NCBI GenBank assembly: GCA_002405875.1
Contig: DHMR01000066.1
Coordinates: 3,861-33,244, forward strand
Source: a bacterium UBA4637
Lineage (GTDB): Bacteria; Bacteroidota; Bacteroidia; Bacteroidales; Bacteroidaceae
Length of the DNA: 29,384 nt
Direction: 5' to 3'
Shown here: one piece after another, positions 25,214 through 29,384 of the stretch
Position numbering within the stretch: the stretch's first letter is position 1
Layout: each line of letters opens with the position of its first letter
The notes under the pieces: generated by a model
What the model was told of the DNA's origin: nothing
What the model saw: the letters and a program-made list of their open reading frames with translations, nothing else
Databases searched by the model: none
Program-made: the position numbers and the translations under genes

Positions 25214-25268
25214 TTATGCTCCTGTTGGAGAGTCTTATGCTCCAGTATTATGCTCCTGCAGGAGAGCC
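25214..25268. repeat. Short tandem repeats with TTATGCTCCTG units downstream of prmA
   Basis: Units at 25214-25234 and 25248-25268 match at 18 of 21 positions (TTATGCTCCTG, two variable bases, GGAGAG). A shortened copy, TTATGCTCCAGTA, fills 25235-25247. The third unit contains a perfect 12-bp palindrome CTCCTGCAGGAG, and GAGCC/GGCTC nearby can form another stem. They lie between the two convergent genes, so may also help terminate prmA on the minus strand. Confidence 0.6.
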
Positions 25269-25287
25269 TTTGGCTCCATGCTTTTTT

Positions 25288-26160
25288 TTATGCCTCCAGC
25301 ACGAGGCAAGCCCAATTGTTGTCGGTATGGCGGGCTGTCTCATGCAGTCCCAGTTCCTCTGCTTTCTCCAGCAACACCGGAATGTCTTCCTCGTAGAATC
25401 CACTCAAGATGAGAGAGGCTCCCGTGTTCATCACGCTGCGGAAGGTGCGCATGTCAGCGAGCAGGATGTTGCGGTTGATGTTGGCCAGCACGATGTCGAA
25501 CATGCCACTGATGTGGTTGATTACCTGGCTGTTGCCGAAGAGCACCTCCATGTTGTCCACTCCGTTGAGCACGGCGTTGTGCTTGGCGTTTTCCACGCTC
25601 CATTCGTCGATGTCATAACCCACGCATTCCTTGGCACCCAGCTTGGAGGCTGTGAGCGCCAGGATGCCCGTGCCCGTACCGCAATCCAGGATGCGCTTGG
25701 TCTTGATAGGCATCTGTAGCAGTTGGTTGATTATCATGCGAGTGGTCTCATGGTTGCCCGTTCCGAAGGCGAGTTTCGCCTCGATGCCTATCTCGATGAT
25801 GTCGGGGCGATTGCTCGTGTCGGGGTAGAGCTCGGGATGCTTGGCATCGTATATCACCACCTGGTCGCCCACATAGATGGGGGCGAATCCCTGGTCTTCC
25901 CATTCTTGGTTCCAGTCCTTGTCTTCGGCGTCCTTCACCTCGTAGGTTATCTGGGTGCCGTCGAGAGGAAAGTCGGCGATGGCTTGGTCGAGCAGCTCAC
26001 GGTCGAAGAGTTCTTTTTGCACATAGCCTTCCAGTCCCTCCTCGGTGTCTTCGAACGATTCGAATCCGGCTTCTGCCGCACTGTCTGCAAGCAGTTCTCG
26101 GGCAGCCTGCTTCAAGTCGTCGGCTGTCTCTATCTTGAATGTCGCAACTAAGTATTTCAT
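25288..26160 (-). CDS. prmA: Ribosomal protein L11 methyltransferase
   Basis: The 290-residue protein is a class I SAM-dependent methyltransferase with the PrmA layout: an N-terminal substrate-recognition domain (1-100), a linker, and a catalytic domain with AFGTGNHETTRM (about 131-142), motif I ILDCGTGTGILALTA (about 156-170) and VGYDIDEWSVENAKHNA. The post-I motif DIVLANINRNIL supplies the NxN-type active-site stretch. It trimethylates ribosomal protein L11 in the cytoplasm. It is monocistronic, convergent with the GH25 gene and divergent from the exported Trp/Tyr-rich protein gene. Confidence 0.95.
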   Translation of the reverse strand: MKYLVATFKIETADDLKQAARELLADSAAEAGFESFEDTEEGLEGYVQKELFDRELLDQAIADFPLDGTQITYEVKDAEDKDWNQEWEDQGFAPIYVGDQVVIYDAKHPELYPDTSNRPDIIEIGIEAKLAFGTGNHETTRMIINQLLQMPIKTKRILDCGTGTGILALTASKLGAKECVGYDIDEWSVENAKHNAVLNGVDNMEVLFGNSQVINHISGMFDIVLANINRNILLADMRTFRSVMNTGASLILSGFYEEDIPVLLEKAEELGLHETARHTDNNWACLVLEA

Positions 26161-26215
26161 GCCTAAAATAGTCTTTTTAAGTCTTAAAATGTTTGATTAC
26201 TTTTAAATTTCTCTG

Positions 26216-26223
26216 CAAAATTA
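26216..26223 (-). promoter_or_regulatory. Probable prmA promoter (-7 element)
   Basis: Minus strand TAATTTTG matches TAnnTTTG, 56 bases before the prmA ATG at 26160. The -33 position has TTTC. Confidence 0.55.
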
Positions 26224-26265
26224 TAAAAAATAGGGGAAATCCTATCATTATTTAGGGTTTTTCTG

Positions 26266-26296
26266 TATTTTTGCAGTTAGATATGCAATAATTTTG
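26266..26296 (+). promoter_or_regulatory. Two candidate -7 boxes ahead of the Trp/Tyr/Gly-rich protein gene
   Basis: TATTTTTG (26266-26273) and TAATTTTG (26289-26296) both match TAnnTTTG. They lie about 80-100 bases before the ATG at 26375. The leader between them and the gene contains an AGGGG/CCCCT hairpin (26324-26342) and an AAGGAG ribosome site. Confidence 0.5.
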
Positions 26297-26374
26297 CACT
26301 TAGATTATTATAAGATATAGAAAAGGGGTGAATTTAGCCCCTCGACTTAACGAGAAACAAAGGAGAATAAGAAT

Positions 26375-27364
26375 ATGAAAAAGATGTATCTTCTAGCAGT
26401 CCTCATCGCTGCAGCGATGCCATTGACCTCAATGGCTCAGGACGACCTCTACTTCAATCCGAAGAAAGAGGCTCAGGAAAAGGCTGAGAAGCGAGCCGAG
26501 ATGCAGCGTGCCTACGCTCAGCAGCGTGCTCGCCGAGATAGTATCTATGCCCTCTACTGGAGCGGCAGCAATCGCAATGTTGACGAGTACAACCGTGGCG
26601 GGCGCATCTTTAGCCATTATGAGAAGGTGGGTACCGACTCACTGGGCAACGACATCATCCAGTTTCATGTAGGCAAGGGCATGGCTCCCGATAGCATCTA
26701 CGATGATGCTTATTTCGCTCAGAAATATGCCGACCAGGATGAGGATTTCGCTCGCACACGCCAGATGAGCCGTTGGGACGGATATTATGATCCATGGTTC
26801 TACGACTATTATGGATATGGTCCATACTATTGGCGCTCTCGCATGTGGGGATGGCACAACCCTTGGCGCTATGGTTACTATGCTGGCTGGTACGACCCAT
26901 GGTATGACCCATGGTATGATCCATGGTATTATGGCTATGCGGGCTGGTATGGCGGCTGGTACGACCCTTGGTATTATGGCTGGGGTGGATACTACAGTCC
27001 TTGGTATTGGGGCGGTCCGATGATAGGGCATGTGAGCTATGGTGCCTTTGCTGGCAACATCCGCTACAACAATCCTGGTCGCATCGACGGCTCCAACCAT
27101 CGTGTTGACGGCTCTTATACCAACAACACCTATTCGCGTCGCAGCTATAGCAACCGTGGCTTTGGACAGCGTACCGATACTCGCAATAACAATACCTTCA
27201 ACAACAATAACTCCAACTTTGGCTCCCGTGGCAACTTCGGAGGCTCTAGCTTTGGCGGAGGTAGCATGGGTGGCGGCAGCTTCGGCGGTGGTCGCTCAGG
27301 CGGAGGTAGCTTCGGCGGAGGCGGAGGTCGCTCAGGTGGCGGCAGCTTTGGCGGTAGAAGATAA
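26375..27364 (+). CDS. Exported Trp/Tyr/Gly-rich repeat protein
   Basis: The 329-residue protein has a signal peptide (KKMYLLAVLIAAAMPLTSMAQ) with cleavage likely after SMA. Residues 25-60 are a charged helical stretch (KKEAQEKAEKRAEMQRAYAQ). A middle block (about 135-215) is dense in Trp and Tyr with tandem WYDP units and WYYG/WGGY variants. The end (about 285-329) is low-complexity Gly/Ser/Phe/Arg with SFGGG and RSGGGSF repeats. Similar Bacteroidales proteins are annotated only as hypothetical or YxWGxW-like; no enzymatic motif is present. It may be a cell-surface structural or adhesive protein. The DNA repeat around CCATGG (26895-26936) could vary in copy number. It is 48 bases ahead of the porin gene and may be cotranscribed with it. 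Confidence 0.75.
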   Translation: MKKMYLLAVLIAAAMPLTSMAQDDLYFNPKKEAQEKAEKRAEMQRAYAQQRARRDSIYALYWSGSNRNVDEYNRGGRIFSHYEKVGTDSLGNDIIQFHVGKGMAPDSIYDDAYFAQKYADQDEDFARTRQMSRWDGYYDPWFYDYYGYGPYYWRSRMWGWHNPWRYGYYAGWYDPWYDPWYDPWYYGYAGWYGGWYDPWYYGWGGYYSPWYWGGPMIGHVSYGAFAGNIRYNNPGRIDGSNHRVDGSYTNNTYSRRSYSNRGFGQRTDTRNNNTFNNNNSNFGSRGNFGGSSFGGGSMGGGSFGGGRSGGGSFGGGGGRSGGGSFGGRR

Positions 27365-27412
27365 TACAATGACTGATTAAAATACACAATATTTCATATA
27401 AAAGAGAAGATT

Positions 27413-29035
27413 ATGAAAACTTTTAAACATATACTCTTCGCCAGTGTGCTGATGGCATCCATGACAGCCACTGCGCAAGAAACTTATCAAGACACTAAGT
27501 TGGCTGCTCCCCAGCTTACCGGTACCGCCCGCTATATAGGTATGGGTGGAGCGATGGAAGCCCTCGGTGCCGACATCTCTACCATCAGCAGCAACCCTGC
27601 TGGTGTGGGTTTGTTCCGTAAAAGCCAGGTGAGTCTCTCGGCTGGTGTCATTGCTCAGAGTGGGGCAGAGAACTATACGGAATATCAAGGTGCACACATC
27701 GATTTCAATGGAAAGAAAAGCCATCCTACATTTGACCAGGCTGGCTTCGTGTGGAGCCCTAAGTTTAAGGGTAACAGTTGGATGAACCTTGCTTTCAACT
27801 ATCATAAGAGTACCGACTTTGGACAGATTCTGAATGCTGCTGCGAGCTTGAGCGGTGCTTCACAGAACAAGATTACTGCAGCCAAGCATTATGAGAAAGT
27901 AGATGGTTGGACAAGTGTCGATGCCAACTATGGTGGTTATAATAACAATTCGGGAAATTATCAGAATGGTTTGCTCAATGTAGACGAAAATGGCGAGCTA
28001 GCTTATGCCGAGGCCAACAAGTATGTGTTCGGTCAGTATCAGCACGGCTATATTGGCGACTACGATTTCAACATCAGCGGTAGCATCAACAATCGTGTAT
28101 GGCTCGGTTTGACCGTAGGCATCCACGATGTTCACTACAATAGCAATTCGCTCTATAGCGAAGACTTGGTGGACGGCAACTACACCGAATCTTTCGAGCA
28201 GCTGAAGATTACGGGTACGGGCTTTGACGTGAAGGGTGGTGTCATCTTCCGCCCAGTGGAGGATTCTCCATTCCGCATCGGTGCTTATTTCAATAGTCCT
28301 ATCTTCTACGACCTCACCTTGAGTGGCGACAACGATGTAACGATGGATGGTAAGAATACCCCAGCCACCTATAATGATGCGCAGGGCGTGGCTCAGCCTT
28401 GCTACTTTAAGGGCGACAAGGGACAGAGCATCGACTATGATTTCCGTCTCAACACCCCTTGGAAGGTTGGTGTGAGCATGGGTCATACCGTGGGCAATTT
28501 CTTGGCCCTCGGTGCTACATACGAGTATGCTTGGTTCGACCACATGGACAACCGTGTGAAAGATGGTGGCTATTATGATGATTGGTATGGTGGCTATTAT
28601 GAGACAAGTTCTAGCGACGATGCGATGAACGCCGACACTCGTGCCAACCTCAAGGGCGTGAGCACATTCAAGATTGGTGCCGAGATTAAGCCTGTGGACA
28701 TGTTCTCCATCCGCTTGGGTTACAACTACGTATCTCCAATGTTCCGTGATGGTGCTTATCGCGACCAAACGATAGGCAGCAATGGTGTGGATGTATCCAC
28801 TTCCACCGACTATACCAACTGGAAGGCAACCAATCGTTTTACCTGTGGCTTCGGCTTCAACTACGAGAACCTCACCATAGATGTTGCTTACCAGTACTCT
28901 ATGCAGAAGGGAGACTTCTACCCATTCGTAAGCTACGACAATACTGATAATTCTAGTTTGTCTTGTGTAGCTCAGTCTTCCAAGGTCGACAACAAGCGTC
29001 ATCAATTGCTGATGACTATCGGCTATAAGTTTTAA
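27413..29035 (+). CDS. OmpP1/FadL-family outer membrane transport protein
   Basis: The 540-residue protein carries a signal peptide (KTFKHILFASVLMASMTATAQ). It then shows the family's N-terminal hatch motif, ARYIGMGGAMEALGAD followed by ISTISSNPAGVGLFRKSQ (about 40-70), the Bacteroidetes version of the FadL NPA region. The rest alternates aromatic/hydrophobic strands typical of a 14-stranded barrel, and it ends in LLMTIGYKF with a terminal aromatic, the usual outer-membrane insertion signal. FadL proteins import hydrophobic compounds; Bacteroidales copies are sometimes called hemin receptor, which I would not assume. No terminator directly follows the stop; the next strong one is at 29255-29289. 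Confidence 0.9.
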   Translation: MKTFKHILFASVLMASMTATAQETYQDTKLAAPQLTGTARYIGMGGAMEALGADISTISSNPAGVGLFRKSQVSLSAGVIAQSGAENYTEYQGAHIDFNGKKSHPTFDQAGFVWSPKFKGNSWMNLAFNYHKSTDFGQILNAAASLSGASQNKITAAKHYEKVDGWTSVDANYGGYNNNSGNYQNGLLNVDENGELAYAEANKYVFGQYQHGYIGDYDFNISGSINNRVWLGLTVGIHDVHYNSNSLYSEDLVDGNYTESFEQLKITGTGFDVKGGVIFRPVEDSPFRIGAYFNSPIFYDLTLSGDNDVTMDGKNTPATYNDAQGVAQPCYFKGDKGQSIDYDFRLNTPWKVGVSMGHTVGNFLALGATYEYAWFDHMDNRVKDGGYYDDWYGGYYETSSSDDAMNADTRANLKGVSTFKIGAEIKPVDMFSIRLGYNYVSPMFRDGAYRDQTIGSNGVDVSTSTDYTNWKATNRFTCGFGFNYENLTIDVAYQYSMQKGDFYPFVSYDNTDNSSLSCVAQSSKVDNKRHQLLMTIGYKF

Positions 29036-29050
29036 ATAATGTAAAATAAT

Positions 29051-29105
29051 GGCGATTCTTTCATGCTTTTCGAAAATAGTTGGAGAAAAGTTTGGTAGAA
29101 TCGCC
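29051..29105. repeat. Inverted repeat GGCGATTCT / AGAATCGCC overlapping the -33 region of the small-RNA promoter
   Basis: GGCGATTCT (29051-29059) and AGAATCGCC (29097-29105) are perfect complements. An inner CTTTTC/GAAAAG pair gives an extended hairpin in any transcript that reads through from the porin gene. No T-tract follows. The right arm lies between the -33 TTTG and the -7 box, so it could also be an operator. Confidence 0.6.
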
Positions 29106-29122
29106 AAAATGTTATACCTTTG
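29091..29122 (+). promoter_or_regulatory. Promoter of the 3'-terminal small RNA (TTTG-N20-TACCTTTG)
   Basis: TTTG (29091-29094), 20 bases, TACCTTTG (29115-29122): both Bacteroidota boxes with correct spacing. Transcription is expected to start near 29129. Confidence 0.8.
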
Positions 29123-29128
29123 CCTTTG

Positions 29129-29290
29129 GTTATTGATTCTAGGGCAGAATCTTTTGTCCATAGGTAAGTAAGTTTTAGCCGTGTAGCGATTGCACTGGCA
29201 AAACAAGAAAATATTAGTTTTTTTAGTGGTTAATTTAGTTTTAGTAAGTATGTGATAGGATCTGTTGTGAAACAGGTCCTATTTTTTTTG
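29129..29290 (+). ncRNA. Probable small RNA of about 160 nt, structured, function unknown
   Basis: A full promoter leads into a sequence with no credible ORF that ends in a strong terminator. Three stem-loops can be drawn. The first is GATTCT (29135-29140) with AGAATC (29146-29151). The second is a 13-bp stem (29172-29204) built from GTTTT/AAAAC, GCC/GGC and GTGTA/TGCAC, with one bulged base on each side and a GCGAT loop. The third is the terminator (29255-29282). Between the second and third lies a U-rich single-stranded stretch with repeated UUUUAG. This layout fits a trans-acting regulatory RNA; I cannot match it to a named family. It could alternatively be the leader of a gene outside the window, but the terminator and the opposite-strand gene end argue against that. 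Confidence 0.65.
29255..29289 (+). terminator. Strong rho-independent terminator of the small RNA
   Basis: ATAGGATCTGTT (29255-29266) pairs with AACAGGTCCTAT (29271-29282), 12 bp with one T-G wobble and a GTGA loop. Eight T follow (29282-29289). It would also stop read-through from the porin gene. Confidence 0.88.
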
Positions 29291-29292
29291 TC

Positions 29293-29384
29293 CTAGCCAT
29301 AAGCCTTTCCGTTCCTTTCGCCATATACTTCCAGTCGTGTATCCTTGCTATTCTTCTTCCTTTTCCCGATGGTTGCAATTGTAT
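29293..29384 (-). CDS. 3' end of an unidentified gene, cut by the window edge
   Basis: On the minus strand one frame runs from the window edge to TAG at 29293-29295 and reads IATIGKRKKNSKDTRLEVYG, then ERNGKAYG, a plausible protein C-terminus. Another frame is also open across the edge, so the choice rests on how protein-like the sequence looks. Only about 30 residues are visible and I do not assign a family. Confidence 0.4.
   Translation of the reverse strand, partial: TIATIGKRKKNSKDTRLEVYGERNGKAYG

Noticed and set aside
25164..25719. Plus-strand frames across the TTATGCTCC repeats and prmA
   Set aside because: They are repeat-encoded or antisense to prmA, without start signals.
27998..29206. 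402-codon open frame antisense to the porin gene
   Set aside because: It mirrors the porin's codon use, runs through the small-RNA promoter region and looks unlike a protein. The porin frame has signal peptide, family motif and C-terminal aromatic.

Overview
The window reads as a chromosomal segment of a Bacteroidales bacterium, most likely Prevotella/Segatella. The evidence is the gene content (single-chain NfnAB-type oxidoreductase, PPi-type phosphofructokinase, MaeB malic enzyme, DUF2520-KdsC-Maf cluster, OmpP1/FadL porin) and repeated Bacteroidota-type promoters (TAnnTTTG at -7, sometimes with TTTG 19-21 bp upstream). The genus is an inference from protein style; no rRNA gene is present to settle it.

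Layout. 1-7500 is all minus strand: a fused electron-bifurcating transhydrogenase-like flavoprotein, serS, rpmA, rplU, a probable small RNA and maeB. A TetR-family regulator diverges from maeB at 7660 and converges on a FemAB/GNAT-like gene (8280-9254). 9357-14623 is a plus-strand housekeeping block: DUF2520 dehydrogenase-like protein, KdsC-type phosphatase, Maf, a Fur-family regulator, purA and hisS. 14746-16161 is an accessory scar: a rhamnogalacturonan acetylesterase whose C-terminal pectinesterase domain is cut off, a 242-bp element bounded by 35-bp inverted repeats, and an orphan 3' end of another gene. 16240-22401 is a minus-strand run of five genes: a small conserved-looking protein, a PlsC-type acyltransferase, a large secreted zinc amidase-like protein, a second small protein and a YgiQ-family radical SAM protein. 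After a divergent promoter region come pfp and a GH25 lysozyme (plus), prmA (minus), then two exported proteins (plus): a Trp/Tyr/Gly-rich repeat protein and an OmpP1/FadL-type porin. The last 350 bases hold a second probable small RNA with promoter, hairpin and terminator, and the 3' tip of a minus-strand gene.

Functional picture. Most genes are core: translation (serS, hisS, L21, L27, PrmA), purine synthesis (purA), glycolysis with pyrophosphate (pfp) and redox balance (NfnAB-like fusion and MaeB, both linked to NADPH). An envelope theme recurs: KdsC, FemAB-like protein, PlsC, zinc amidase, GH25 lysozyme and porin. I see no defence system, prophage or CRISPR. The least explained parts are the two independently transcribed small RNAs (about 4885-4980 and 29129-29290), the GTAAC-periodic inverted-repeat element (15739-15980) with its gene debris, and a diverged duplication of the amidase gene's last codons and stop (18824-18890).
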